64,000 nt of DNA from Paramarasmius palmivorus (GCA_037176845.1 JAYKXP010000038.1:62001-126000), one strand, 5' to 3'. Shown: positions 35,573 through 48,918, counted from the stretch's first letter. The notes: a model not told the origin generated them from the sequence alone. Translations and numbers: made by a program.

Positions 35573-38500
35573 ATGGCACCCCCTTCGGCTAGCCTGAAGC
35601 TATTGTTGTCAGGTCTTGCGCTCCTCGCTTTGGTCAAAGGACAACCTTCTCCTGAAGTGCAGAGGCGCATCTCTGAAGCTATCAGGAATGCTGCGAACCA
35701 GTCCAATCCGGACTACGCTGCATTCGTCAACCCTTTCATTGGTACCGGTACGTTTAGCATATTTTATAGTGCGTCGTGATCACTGAGCTGAAAATATCAC
35801 ACAAGACAACTTCGGAGACGTATGGTGGGTACTCGCGACTCGTGCTCTCTTCCAAAAGCTCAAGTATAGCCAACAGTCCTGGAGCATCCGTGCCATTCGG
35901 AATGGTTCGTGTTTTTCACCTAGAACTTCTTCACTTCATTTACCGTCTGCTAATTGCAGGTGAAATTCTCCACGGACCTCACTGGATATGCGCCTGCTGG
36001 TACGTCTTCGCATCCGATCAGTCCTCATGATGACATCTCATGTAAACATCCAGGTTATGTCACCGATCCCACCCAGAAAATCCGGGGCATAAGCCCTCTA
36101 CACGACAGCGGCACTGGTTCATCCCTCGGAACGTACGGAAACTTTGAAGTCATGCCCTTGTTATGTCCAGATGGTTTCGACACCTGCACAACGCGCTTGG
36201 CTGCTCGCGAAAGGCTTCGAAAGCTAAACACCGATGGTACGATAATATTTAATCTATTTTGGGCAAGAATATTGAGTGACGTTGGATGTTCAGATGCTAC
36301 ACCCGGATATTTCTCCCAGACTATGGATAACGACATTAAAATGGAAGCTACCTCTACGAGGAGAGCGGGTCTAGAAAGGTTCACATTTCCTGAGGGGTCA
36401 AAGCCTTACTTTGTCATCGGTCCGCCTTCAAACTTTTAATCCACATCGAGTAGTCACTAATATATATCTCAGATCTTGCCAACGACCTTCCAGCCTCCTT
36501 TGCGGGCGGCACTTTGGATATAGATCCTGTAAAAGGACGTATTACCATTGGTGGGCGTTATGGGTCAAGGTATGTGTACTCCTTTCCAGTCAGAAGAAAG
36601 CGCGCCGACATTCCCTTCAGTTTCGGCCCTGGTCGATACAATTACCAAGCCTTTGCGTGTTACGACCTGTTGGATGGCGGAAAACAAACTCTAGACGAAT
36701 ACGGTGTATGGACTGGCGATAAGTAAGTCCCCTGTACTTCCTATGAGCCCAAAGCTAATTTCAACGACAGCTTTGGGCTTGACGCGAAGGGTCTCGGTCA
36801 AACACACCTCAACCTTTCTCTGAACCTAATTGGTGGAATCTACGAGTCTGGTGCACTGATTTCCTACAAGGGCACGCCGGAAACGATCACTCTTCGGGTC
36901 GGAGTATCATTCTTATCCACAGAGCAAGCCTGTGCCAACGCGGAATCCGAAGTTGGCTCCTCTACGTTTGAGGATATTGTTGCCCAGAGCAAGTCGCTCT
37001 GGAACGAGCGACTCAGCAAGATCGAGCTAGACATTGCCAAAACTGCAGAGAACATTACCGAGATGTTCTACTCTTCGCTTTATCGTGCATCCTTGACCCC
37101 GGTAGGTGCTCTGAAGGTATAGGGATATTGTATGCTCACAGCATTGTTGTAGAATAATGCTACTGGAGAAGCACAAGGCGCATTCTTTGGCACAAGCTCT
37201 TACTACTTTGATTCGTTGTACTGCAGGTAACGTATTCCGCCCCTTGCTTTCCTCACTGATGTTAGCTGACTATGTCAACCCTCAGCTGGGATACTGTGAG
37301 TTTCTTCCTTGGCATTTATTTTTGGGCGCTTAGCTTATCTCCGACATACCCGACGCCAGTTCCGGACGTTCTTCCCGCTCATGTCCCTTCACTCACCTGT
37401 GGAATTTGCTCAGATAGTCGATACCTATATCGATGGATGGCGTAAGTTAGGCTGGATGCCGGAATGCAGGTATGTGATATGTCCGTCGTCATTAATATGT
37501 GACTGACCTGTTCGCTTTCTGTTAGGGCTAATAACCTTCGTACGTTTCATTTACATCAGTTCGCGCAGTTTCGATGATACTGAAAAACAAAACCCATAGC
37601 TGGATGGACTCAAGGAGGATCGAGTGGCGATAACATTGTATCACACTTTGCGATTTACTATCACAATGAGGCTGAGCGACTCGGAGTCGACTTGAACGAG
37701 CTCTACTCTGCATTGCTTGCAGACGGAGATATCAACCCTCCAGAATGGAACACCCTTGGACGACAAGTCAACGTGTACAAGTAGGTCTCAGTTCGGACTA
37801 CGATGGATAGTGTTCTCATCGCCTTGCGAAGTCAATACGGATATGTTCCTTTTGCTGTCTTGGATCCTACTAGTACCGGCCGCCAAACTAGGGAAGGGAG
37901 CAGAACCGTCGAAGTAAGGATACCTCTGTTGCATAGATGTGGTCTATATTGATAATCCCTCTTTCCAGTACGCCTTTGAGGACTTTGGTATCCGTCAAGT
38001 AGCCTTGCTCCTCGGAAAAACTGATGACGAAGCAAGATTCACTAATCGTTCATTGGTACGTGGAAGGCATTTCTAAGGAGTTACGTACTCTGATTGGTTG
38101 GAATAGTTCTATCGGAACATATGGGACGACTCTGTTGAGAGTGATGGTTTCAAAGGTACCTCACGTTTCATGATGTTCGAGGACTCTATAAACATTGTAC
38201 CCAGGTTTCATGCAGAAACGGTTCCCGAACGGCACATTCGCGTTCCAAGATCCCAAGAATTGCTCTCCCCAGGATAAGAACGACACTAGGCCTTGCTCAC
38301 TGCAGGGTACCAATGTGAATGGATTTTATGAATCCTCGTCTTGGGAGTATAGCTTGTAGGTCCTACATGATGTAGTACCAAGACAAAACTAACACTTGTA
38401 AAGCTACGCACCCCACGACACTGCATACCTTATTGAGTTAATGGGCGGAAACGTAAGTCTATAGCAATCCACATATATATATTACTGATGAGAGGTATCA

Positions 38501-39229
38501 GGATACGTTCGTTAAACGACTGGACCACTTCTTCGACGTACGTTGTTCCTGCTCTCCCTTACATAATGCTAATATCTGTCACAGGCGGGCTACTACCTGG
38601 CTGGCAATGAGCCATCTTTCCAGGTATGTACCGGCATCGTTGTTCCGACACTCGACTCATACTCAGCAAACCAATAGACACCTATTGGTTACCACTACGC
38701 AAACCAACCTGCTAAATCTGTTGACCGTGTTCGAGAAGTCGTTTTTACAAACTTCGATATCAGTGAGTGACCTTGGAATACAAAAAACCGCAACACCTGA
38801 CACAGACCTTCAGCTGCGGCTGGCCTTCCTGGGAATGATGATCAAGCAGCAATGGCCACACTCCTTGCCTTCCATATTCTTGGCTTGTATCCGGTTCCGT
38901 CAAGCAGTCAACTCCTGATCCTCTCACCCTTCACTCCCAAGTATACCATACACAACTCATTCCTCAACTCATCTACCACTGTCACAGTGAAGGGATTCGA
39001 CCCCAGTTCAGTTCAACGCAACATTCCCGACGGGGCTGCAGCATATGTGAAGAACGTTACGATCAACGGAAAGCCCTCCCAGTCAAGGTGTCATTTTGAC
39101 TTCTACGACGTGTTCAGACTGGGCGGAGAAGTAGAAATTGAGGTGACGGCAAACAAGGATGAAGTTAACGACTGCCTTGGATTTTTACCCGAGAGTTTGT
39201 CCACAGGTGGTTTCGCGGGAGTTCGTTGA
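35573..39229 (+). CDS. Secreted GH92 alpha-1,2-mannosidase
   Basis: Exo-acting calcium-dependent mannosidase that trims alpha-mannose from glycoproteins, probably outside the cell or in the secretory route. The ATG at 35573 begins a signal peptide (LKLLLSGLALLALVKGQ). About 23 exons spliced by eye form one frame of roughly 800 residues. Family landmarks: VNPFIGTDNFGDVCPGASVP, GMVKFSTDLTGYAPAGY, SPLHDSGTGSSLG, GYFSQTMDN, YRASLTPN, SYYFDSLYCSWDTFRTFFPL, RANNLPGWTQGG, FMQKRFPNGTF, YAPHDTAYL, AGNEPSFQTPIGYHYANQPA and AAGLPGNDDQAAMATLLAF, where GNDD holds conserved catalytic-site acids. Ends TGA at 39229. Individual small-exon borders are less certain than the identity. Confidence 0.9.
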
Positions 39230-40074
39230 AAAGGTACAGGGATGTAGGCAAATTCTTGAGACATACGCATAGTGAGCGGATGTAGATGTAATGATACCAA
39301 TTAAATGTACTCTTTGACTGTCCTTGGACTGGCCTCGGACCCCAGGTGTTCCTGTGAACTTTGCCGTCTTTGCCGGCGCCTATCCTGCTTCTTCCCGAAC
39401 CATCATCACAGGACAATTCGTTGAGAGTTCCCTTGTCTTAACTTGACATCTGTTTGTTCTGCAGAATATTTCCTGGATGCGCAGTCCTCGGACATTGGCA
39501 GTGAGAGAGAGGCTATTTACGACCGGGGCTTGGCAAATTCAATGCACACGCTGGTACGTCTCATGCAATGCTGGATGACCAACCTGGAACTGATGGTGGC
39601 CGTATGATGATAATGTGAGCATAGCTAGAAGCACTCACTCTCTAACTCCTCTTAACCACGAAAGGGCCGATGCCGACCTGGTTCTCGACATATCAACGAT
39701 TCTCGGAGCGATCTGTCTGCCATCGCACCATCTGCTGACCTGATAAATACACCGTTTTTTGGACGGATAGAATGAAAAATCAGTCAGAAGATGATGGCGA
39801 CTTCGGGGCGCGAGATTGAACGATGGCATTTACGTCGTAGGTCCCGTCGAAGTCCTGTTTAGTATGAGAACATAATGACCAATTCATCTACTACCTACAG
39901 ATACTCGATTTCTATGAAATCCCAGGCACGACTTCGTTTGGAATCATTGAGGCACTCTAACCGCAATGCTTGAGTCATGCTATTCTCTGGTCGCGACATA
40001 TCCCAAATCTGGACGGCAATGCGGTAAAGGATATAAGACGAACGGTTTTTCTAAGTGTCTTGGTAGCGAAAGAA
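39230..40074. other. Spacer between GH92 and GMC gene 1
   Basis: 845 nt without a supported gene; two ORFs under 85 codons on the minus strand have no support. The right end is the GMC promoter. Confidence 0.5.
40032..40037 (+). promoter_or_regulatory. TATA-like box of GMC gene 1
   Basis: tataag 43 nt before the ATG at 40075, in good position for a core promoter. Confidence 0.4.
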
Positions 40075-42357
40075 ATGTTCCTTGCATCTTTCATTCTTCT
40101 TTTTACGAGCCAGGCCTTTGCTGCCATCTACGAACGATTGGACGATCTCCCAACTCGCAACTTTGACTTTATCATCGTTGGAGGTTTGGACTCTCCTTTC
40201 ATTGCCTCTCCTGACAATCACTGATGCACTGGGTTCAGGTGGTACAGCAGGCAATGTCATCGCAAACCGCTTGACGGAGAACTCGCGACATTCAGTGCTG
40301 GTTCTAGAAGCTGGAGGCTCGTGAGTGGTATCTCCTGACGCTCTCCACTCTCAGGCTGAGTTGTGTTGAAGAAACGACAATCTCCTGGTCTCCATGATTC
40401 CTGCATTTGGCAGTACAATGTCTGGTACGGCGCTGGATTGGAATTTCACAGCAGAAATTGGCCCGAATAACCGTTCGGGTTTATTCTCTCGAGGCTTTGT
40501 GCTTGGCGGGAGTAGCACGATTAGTGAGTTCACACAGGGGTAGCAAGGCTCCAAAAGTTCTCATCTTGCAATAGACTGGATGGCATACACTCGTGGGACT
40601 TCCGAGGACTGGGACAGATACGCAAGCGTTACTGGCGATTCTGGCTGGGGATGGGCTGGCATGCAAAAGTATATCCGGAAGGTATAATTGATTAGTAAAC
40701 TCTCTAAACGCTTGATCCACTGAGTCTTTCCCTCAGAATGAGCGTTTTACTCCACCAGCCGATGGTCACGACACAACCGGACAGTTTGATCCAGGGGTAC
40801 ATGGATTCCACGGAATTAACTCCGTCAGCCTTTCTGGATTTACTCATGAGATGGAGCGGAGAGTTATCCAAGCTAGTAAAGCATTGGGCGGTGAGTTTAG
40901 CTATAACATTGATATGAATTCTGGGGACCAGCTTGGAGTCGGTAAGTTTGTTACTCTTGCTCTCCGGCTGAGATCTGACTCTTCTTGAGGCTGGGCACAG
41001 TCTACCATCCTTAATGGCACGAGAAGTAGTTCTGCAACCTCTTACCTAGGCCCTTCCTTCATTCGTCGACCTAACTTGCATGTATTGTTACATGCACATG
41101 TTACTCGTGTACTTCAGTCGAATAAAAGACAAATGTCTTTTCGCGATGTCCAGTTCACGCAAGACAATGGAAGTACGTCATCGTTGAACGCCAACAGTTA
41201 ATGGCGGCTAATTAACCTTTTTAGAAACACTCCACCTTCTTACTGCCTCAAAGGAAGTCGTCCTTTCTGCGGGAACTATAGGGACGCCACATATCCTTCT
41301 CAATTCCGGCATTGGTGACTCGAAAGCACTCTCGTCGTTCGGTATCGAAACAGTCCATCATCTACCCTCGGTGGGTCAAAACCTGACCGAACAGGTATGT
41401 CTATCACTTCCGTTCATGTTTCTTTTCTGATCAATCCGCTACCTCCCAGCCCGCTCTGGGAAATCCATGGCTTGTGAATACGACAGACACTAACGAAAGC
41501 TTCTTCGTGAACTCGACACTCCTTCAGGAGCTCACGCGCCAATGGAATGAAACTCGTACAGGACCATTAGTCGATCCAATCATCCTGGCTTTTGGGTATC
41601 TGCGCGTACCAAGCGATGATCCGATCTTTCAAAGGGCTGTTGACCCAGCCGCAGGCAAGACGACAGCACATTCCGAAATGCTTTTTATAGTGAGACCTTA
41701 AACTCATAATAAAAGAAACTAAAGGCTTATTTGTACACCTAGAATGGCCAACTAGGTCCTGTCTTCGGCCCTAATCAGCACTTTATCTCTGCGGGCACCA
41801 TCGTTGTATCACCTGCCTCACGTAAGTCAGTCATTGGTATCTCCTAGATTGTCTGCTTAACCAGGATTCAGGCGGCGCAGTATCTCTCAGATCATCCAAC
41901 CCCCTCGACCACCCGAGAATCCAACTGAACCTACTCGCCTCAGAATTCGACATGGTTGCCATGCGCCACGCCGTACGCAGCGTTCAGAGATTCATGTCGT
42001 CTCCAGTGTGGGATGGATTCCTCATCCGACCGGCATTCAGCGCCAATACAGACGAAGAGCTTGACCTATACATCCGTAGTAGTGCTGCAGGAGCCGTACA
42101 CCCTGTTGGAACTGCAGCGATGTCTGCGAGGGGCTCTGGTTGGGGAGTGGTAGATCCTGATCTTCTGGTGAAAGGAATCACGAGGGTTAGAATAGTAGAT
42201 GCGTCGGTCCTGGTGGGTGCATTCCTAGTCTTCATCGCCTAATGACCATATACTGAATCGGGTAAAATAGCCGTTTGTCCCAGCTGCCCATACTCAAGCA
42301 CCGGTCTATATGCTGGCCGAAAGGGCCGCGGATTTGATCAAGAACACTTGGCAGTGA
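40075..42357 (+). CDS. Secreted GMC oxidoreductase 1 (aryl-alcohol-oxidase-like)
   Basis: FAD enzyme oxidising alcohols or sugars, typically producing H2O2 outside the cell. About 11 exons. Signal peptide (MFLASFILLFTSQAFAA), FAD Rossmann motif IVGGGTAGNVIANRL with VLVLEAGGS, GMC signature 1 region RGFVLGGSSTI, signature 2 near SAGTIGTPHILLNSGIG, and C-terminal catalytic His in VHPVGTAAM plus the second His in PAAHTQAPVY. Ends at 42357, only 75 nt from the convergent methyltransferase. Related to, but more divergent than, the pair at 54.8-59.8 kb. Substrate cannot be assigned from sequence. Confidence 0.9.
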
Positions 42358-42432
42358 GGTTTGCGCAATCCCTTGCCATTCCTCCGAAATACCATATAAT
42401 TATACATGTGTGGTCACGTATACCCTGGACTA

Positions 42433-44141
42433 TCAACACTTTGGTTTGAAAAGATAATGCACGACACCCCATCTGGAATGCATACATCAACACCGGAAGC
42501 GAGGCCTGGGTAGTGACCACTTACTCTTGCCCATTGTTGAAATTGAACAGCTCTGAACAAGCCATGTAGAATACTCGGAACCTGTCAAGCGAGTGCTTGT
42601 CAGAAGCCCGAGGAACGCGAACAGTCAATCCCCATACCTGTAAAACGTTTTCTCGCCTTCAGTAGGGTCCACACCCTTCGCAACGGCATCTTCACGAAGC
42701 TCCTTCAAACAAGCTTTTGAATGGTGCCTCAGCGTTCAGTAATGTTGGGTAAACGAAATAGCTACCTTTTGCATTCTTGTCTTGTGTCTTTAGCCAGTCT
42801 TCTAGCGTTCTAGAGTAGTTTACTCCCGACAAGTACCAACTCTTCACGAGTGTGACGTGTTCTTGGAAGTGTAACTATCGCATACAAGTCAGGGACACCA
42901 CTTTCTTGTGCATTGAGTTCAATGAACGCACGAAAAGGTCTAGTGAGGGCATTGTACCACCTGAAATTTGTTAGCAGGGACGAAGGCCAGGTCCATGCGG
43001 AACGGGCTTACCAGAGAAGAAATTCTTCGCCATCCATCCGTCACCTTCTTCGAAATGGTACGGCATTGTGCGATGACAAAAAACATGTATGAAGAGCAGC
43101 GACTGCTCGTCTTTCAGCCAACTGGACACTTTCTTGAAAAGCATTTGGTAGTTCTTCATGTGCTCAAACATCTAAAACCACTCGGTTACATTGACGTTGC
43201 ACCAAGAAGCACACAGAACTGTTTACCTCAATGGTGAGTATGCGATCAAACCTAACAAGATATCGAGCTTGAACAACACGTAGAATGTCAGAGGCGATCA
43301 CTCACTTTCTAGACCCAAAATCGTGTATATTGACATCGGCAGTTATGATCTGGAAACGTGTTAGCATATGAGCTCTAACCAAAGGATGTGAACACGCCTC
43401 TAGATTGGTCAAGCCACGAGATTGTGCGGTAGAATCTATGTATGCCTTCTGTGTGGATGAGTTGGAAAGACCGGTGATACGAGACTTCGGATATTTCTAG
43501 GGTGCAGTTGAGCGCTTTCGTAGACAACTGTCGTAATGCGGATATTTATACCTGCGCAAGATATAGCGAAAGACTCCCCCACCCTGAAGAATCCATGAGT
43601 TGGAGTGAAGTGACCATAAACTAAAAGCACTCACCGCAGCCAAGGTCAAGGATGTCCATCCCATCCTTCAGTTGAGCCTTCTCACAATAACTCTCCAACA
43701 TAAGAATCTCTGCTTCCGCCAGCGTCTCTTTACCGGTAGGATACAGGCATGATGAATACTTTGCATAAGGACCCAAAGTCGACAGGATGAAGTTCGTCGA
43801 AACCTAACACGGTATTGAGCTCAGCAGTAACTCGACTATTTCCAATAGGCTCACCTCATAATGCTGCTCATTGGCCTTCTCCGGTACATCCGCAATGGTC
43901 ATTTTCGCCTTGACCCCTTCTATCCACTTCATTTTTGCTGCATGGTTGGCCTCCAATGATCCATGGTCTATTTCACGAAGCCGTTGTCGAAGCAGTGCAC
44001 GAATAGCACGCCGAATTATGAAATCTGGAATTAGACCCTGAATATACTTATGTGAATTCTACGAAATTATCAAAGAGAAATGGCTCAAACCCTGTCCAGC
44101 AGGTCATATCCAATCTCGAGAACAGAGTCGGTGAGAGTCAT
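42433..44141 (-). CDS. SAM-dependent methyltransferase, coclaurine-N-methyltransferase / CFA-synthase-like
   Basis: About 13 exons on the minus strand, ATG at 44141. The N-terminal helical part (IIRRAIRALLRQRLREI), the SAM-binding motif I (GMDILDLGCGWGSLSLYLA), motif region IITADVNIHDF, then FDRILTIEMFEHMKNYQMLF and HFQEHVTLVKSWYLSGVNYS follow the fungal CNMT-like branch of the cyclopropane-fatty-acid synthase family. C-terminus WGVVHYLFKPKC after a last intron. One intron near 43.4 kb seems to start with GC. The acceptor could be an amine or a lipid; the family does not settle this. Tail-to-tail with GMC gene 1. Only family-level function is claimed. Confidence 0.85.
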
Positions 44142-44436
44142 GGTGAGAGGAACGGGACGTAACGGAGGTCGTCAATGGTGATGATGACATTCTCAGCGTT
44201 GGTAAGTAGAAGGGGAGTCGGGATACGATCGACGATCGTTCTGATTGGTCACATTCACGTGCGTGTTGCATTTCGCGACCCTGCCACAGGTGAGAAAAAC
44301 CAAGAAACAGTTGCTACGGTATGTCGCCTACTCGTTGAAATATATGCCTGGAACGCAATTATATGTACTAGGGATTATGCTGAGCGCGTACCCTAGTCAC
44401 ATAGTAGCGTAGGAATAAAAGGTGAAATCAAGAAAT

Positions 44437-46501
44437 TCAATTGGACTGTTGACGTCCAAAGCCAACCCAATAATAATGATGATAATCTCCCGCAACTGGA
44501 ATGATTACCATCACCAGGGGATCTTTCCCATTCCTCTTCTTTGCTTCGTCTAGCAGCACATCCCAATCCGCATCTGGGGCCTGTTCCCTCGCTTTGGGTA
44601 CCGCCTGAGTATCGATGTTGCAAAAGGACCAGGGCAGATCACCAAGAGGGAACGTGGCAAAATCGAGGACTGAGACTACGGGCTCATTCGCTGGTATTGA
44701 ACGGTGCTCGGAGCGAAAACGCTTTTGTTTCGATAGAAATGTGATGCGGTACTTGCCGATGTGTTCCAGTATAAACCAATCGCGATAAAGGCGGTCGCGA
44801 CTGTCAAAGAAATAGTCAGATTTGGGCCATCCATCTGTTGAAAGGCAGTATGTAGAATCAGGTTTGGTGGAAATCAAGAATGAAGTGGAACCGACCTTCA
44901 TCGAATCGGTTTTTCCGCATCGTCCGACACACGTCTCGATGACCAGTGTTCCATGATGCTTTCTGGCATGACTTGGAGCAATATAGAGTAAGTTCACAGC
45001 CGGAACATCGGAACATCGGAGTTCGCTTCACAGTCCCTAACCGTGGAGTGTACACTGGCAACGGACACTATGCTACATTTAGTCAGTCTAGTGGCACGAA
45101 GGATAGGTAATCTACCTCTCCATTGGCACAACAGTTCCGACCGAGCTGATCCCACTGCCGCCAGATACTTAGCCTTTCGTGTATCGTCTCCTGGAACTGG
45201 CTGTAATGGGCATCCAACATCGTTCCCGAAACTTGGACATAGGCGTCTTCAGATTCGCGCATGGCTCTAGACAAAACCGCGCACACGGAGTGATGTGTGG
45301 TGTATTTGATGATGTCCTTGAGAAGAAACTCGAAATGATTACTGGAAGAATCGGCCATAGCGAAAAGCTGATTGTCCTTGATGTACTCCTCCATTCGATC
45401 AGCCCAGCGCACGAGACATTTAAGGACTCCTCCCTTCAAGGATTGGATGACCGTGAAACTTCCGTGCTGTTCGATAGTCTGGTGCAAATAACAGAGACAT
45501 TCTGCGTAGACCGTGACCAATTTGTGGTCCACCTGTGTCCTCTCGGCTGAACACGTCTGGCTACGTTGATGATCTTCGAAATGTCGACCAACTGTCTTCA
45601 TCATACGGCAATTCAAGTATATGGATCCCCGCCGAATAAAGGACATATTGAAAAGAGGCGAGTTTCTCGTGCATATAAGGAAAGCACTTGTATACCAATG
45701 AGACAGCAGTGGATCACTACGTCTAGGGATCACGCTAATGAACTGGTTCAAGATGCCGTTAGTGAAACGGGTGGGTATGTGGTTGAAAGCATCGCGAATC
45801 CCTCGCCAGTGCTCTTCGTCTCGAATCCGTGTACGAGTAGCGAGCCGAATGGAATAGCTCAAGATATCGCCGTGCATGTCACCTGCTGGCGGATGACATG
45901 CTGGCATTAGAATAGAACTGACTAGGAGCGATGCGACGACTTGGAAGTAGTCCTGCGAAGAGGTCATCAACGTGAACGACGAGTCGGAGAAAGTATGACA
46001 GAGCAAAAGTCTTGAGATACTGTAATGGATATCGTCGCGAATTTCACCAGTTTCATCATCAAGCCCCGCTGTGGAAAGGTATAGTTTGGATCCTGGGTAG
46101 ATGTACTTGTCGTGAAGGTGTCTAACCCAAGTCCATAACTGCGGCCAATACCGCTTCATTTCAGAAGCCACGTCCTGCAACTTGAGACGATCTGGCCCGA
46201 GCCCCATCGTCAGCGACATGAGTGCTATTTGTGCGAGGATATCTGGATGTGATTGGGTAGGTTGCGTGGAGTGGATATGGCGGATTGGAACAGAAAGAAA
46301 GTACATGAGTGTTGGTATGATCTTCAAGAAATGTTGAGTGTTCTCTGCGCCTATCTCCCCTAGCGCCTCCAAAGCATCTCTGTTCCCAGATTTTGCCTTC
46401 TCTAGCAATGATTCAAGTCGTTCCTGTGTATGAAAAGTCGCGACAGTGAACTGAAACCGAGAAGTCAAATGAAGACGCAATGAACTCACGTTTGAAGGCA
46501 T
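44437..46501 (-). CDS. MYND zinc-finger protein B
   Basis: 629 residues, four exons: 46501-46490 (four codons, MPSN), 46423-45116, 45067-44896 and 44834-44437. Helical N-terminal region (ALEALGEIGAENTQHFLKII, HDKYIYPGSKLYLST), then a MYND finger in which intron 2 falls between the first two Cys (CCANGE / CPLP), then MFRCSGCELTLYCSKSCQKA with W-x3-H-x3-C. The C-terminal domain reads DGWPKSDYFFDSRDRL, VVSVLDFATFPLGDLPWSF and PLVMVIIPVAGDYHHYYWVG. Very close to gene C, its tandem neighbour. The first zinc pair is spaced by four residues rather than two. Likely a protein-interaction adaptor; no enzymatic motif is seen. Confidence 0.85.
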
Positions 46502-46882
46502 AACAGAACTAGATATGCATCGGAGCGGGAGCGAGCTATCCTGAAGCTTTGGTAATTGGACTGTTTGCTACGACTGGTCGCTGAGAAAATTGTCTGAACT
46601 CAAGGTGCAGAACGGCACAAACGGCGCAGTACGGTGCGATACACTGACAGCGCAGAACGGCGCAGACACGCGACTATCAACCCAAAACCCTAACCTGACG
46701 CCTGATGACTGGACTCTCATCAAATTCTCATTAACCTTCTCCTGTACCATGAGCCTCATGATACTGGGGAAAAATCAAGAAAAATCACTAAATAACTAGT
46801 TTATCAAGGGAGATAATGTGCCCGGGGATTTGACAAGAAATGGGCACTGATACATAGAACTCCGAGTCAAGCTTCATCTGGA
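46502..46882. promoter_or_regulatory. Spacer between MYND genes B and C with short GC-rich repeats
   Basis: 381 nt: promoter of B and 3' region of C. Around 46602-46672 the word gcagaacggc and variants (acggcgcag, gcgcagaacggcgcag) recur several times, an imperfect short direct repeat. Confidence 0.5.
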
Positions 46883-48918
46883 CTATTGACGTCCAAAGCC
46901 AATCCAATAATAATGATGATAATCTCCCGCAACCGGGATGATTGCCATGACCAAGGGATCTTTCCCATTCCTCTTCTTTGCTTTGTCCAGCAACACGTCC
47001 CAATCCGCATCTGGGACCTGTTCCCTCGTTTTGGGTACCGTCTGAGTATTAATATTGCAAAAAGACCAGGGCGGATCACCGAGAGGAAACGTAGCGAAGT
47101 CGAGGACCGAGACTACAGGCTCATTCACAAGTATGGACGGGTGCCTGGAACGAAACTGTCTTTGTTTGGACAGAAATGTGATGCGATATTTGTCGATGTG
47201 TTCCAGTATAAACCAGTCACGATACAGGCTATCGCGACTATCGAAGAAGTAATTAGCCTTGGGCCATCCATCTGGGGAAGGCAAGTTAGTTTCGGCGAAT
47301 GGAGATGACAAAGTAGCTGATGACCTTCATCAAATCTGTTTTTCCTGATTGTTCGACACTTGTCTCGATGATCAGTATTCCACGATTGTTGCTGACATGA
47401 CTTGGAGCAATATAAAGCAAGTCCACAACCAGAACATCGAAACAACGGAAGACGCTTTGCATTGCCCGACCGAGTTGTCAACGATAAAGGACACTAGAAG
47501 TCACAATTAGTCTGTCTATTGGCGCGAGGGATGAACAATCTACCTCTGCATTGGCACAATAGTTTTGGCCTAGTTGATTCCACTGTCGCCAGATACTTAA
47601 CCTTTCATGTATCTTCTCCCGAAACTCACTGTATTCGGTATCCAGCACTGTTCCCGCAGCATATACTTCCTCGGATTCGCGTAACGCCCTAGACAAAACT
47701 GCGCACACGGAGTGATGCGTTGTGTATTTGATGATGTCCTTGAGAAGGAATTCGAAGTGATTCCTCGCGGTGTCGGTTGAACCAAAGAGGTTAATGGCCC
47801 TTGCGTACTTCTCCATGAGATCAGCCCAGCGCACGAGACATTTAAGAAGTCCTCCTTTCAAGGATTGAACGACTGTGAAACTTCCGTGCTGCTCGATTGT
47901 CTGATGCAGGTAACAGAGACAGTCTGCATAAACTGCAACGAGTTTGCTCTCCGCATCCGCCCTTTCAAGTGGACGTGTTTGGCGTCGTTTAAAGTCTTCG
48001 AGATATCGACCAACGGACTTGATCATGCGACAATTCCAAGATATAGATCGTCGCTGAATGAATGCCATATTGAAGAGAGGCATGTTCCTCGTGCATCTGA
48101 GGAAAGCTCTCGTATATTGATGGGCTAGCATGGGATTACTATCTCTGGATATCATGCTAATGAATCGATTCAAGATACCAGGAGCGAAACACGTGGGTAT
48201 GTGGTTGAAAGCATCGCGAATCCCTCGCCAGTGCTCTTCGTCTCGAGTCCGTGTACGTGTAGCGAGCTCCAAGGAGTCACCCAAAATCTCCATGTGGATG
48301 TCATCTTCCGACGAGTGACATGCTGGTATTAGAATGGAGCTGACCAGGAGTGAGGCGACGACTTGAAAGTAGTCCTGCGAGGATGTCATCAACGCGAAGG
48401 GGGATTCCGAAAGGGTGCAACAGAGCAGGAGTCTGGAGATACAGTGATGAAATCTGTCGCGAATATCACCAGTGTCATCATCGAGAGAGTCCGTGGAAAC
48501 GTATAGTTTGGATTCTGGGTAGATGTACCTATCATGAAGGTATACAACCCAGGTCCATATCTGTGACCAGTGCCGCTTCAATACGAGAACCACATCTTGC
48601 GATGCGAAGCCATCTAGACCGAACCCCGCTGCCAGTGATACAAGTGCTGATTTTGCGAGGACATGTGGATGTGCTTGAGTGGGTTGCATGGAGGAGAGGT
48701 CGGGAATAGGAACGGGAAGATGGTGCATTAGAGTTGGTATGATTTTCATGAAGTGTCGGATATTCGTTGAGCCCATCTTGCCCAACGCCCTCAAAGCCTC
48801 GTCGTCTCCATATTTTGCCCTTTCTTTCAATGATGTAAGTCGTTGCTGCATGCACAGAAGTGTGAATGTGAGCTTGGAAATCTGGATAGACGTACAACAT
48901 CCTCACGTTCGCTGACAT
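46883..48918 (-). CDS. MYND zinc-finger protein C
   Basis: 623 residues, four exons: 48918-48907 (MSAN), 48845-47544, 47493-47325 and 47271-46883, the same plan as gene B. Finger: YCANAE / CPLS, then FRCSGCGLALYCSKSCQQQS and W-x3-H-x3-C. C-terminal domain DGWPKANYFFDSRDSL, VVSVLDFATFPLGDPPWSF and PLVMAIIPVAGDYHHYYWIG. Roughly three quarters of the residues agree with B by eye, with the same intron positions, showing a recent tandem duplication. The N-terminal repeat-like helices (HSVCAVLSRALRESEE, SLKGGLLKCLVRWADLM) are shared with the other members. Confidence 0.85.
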
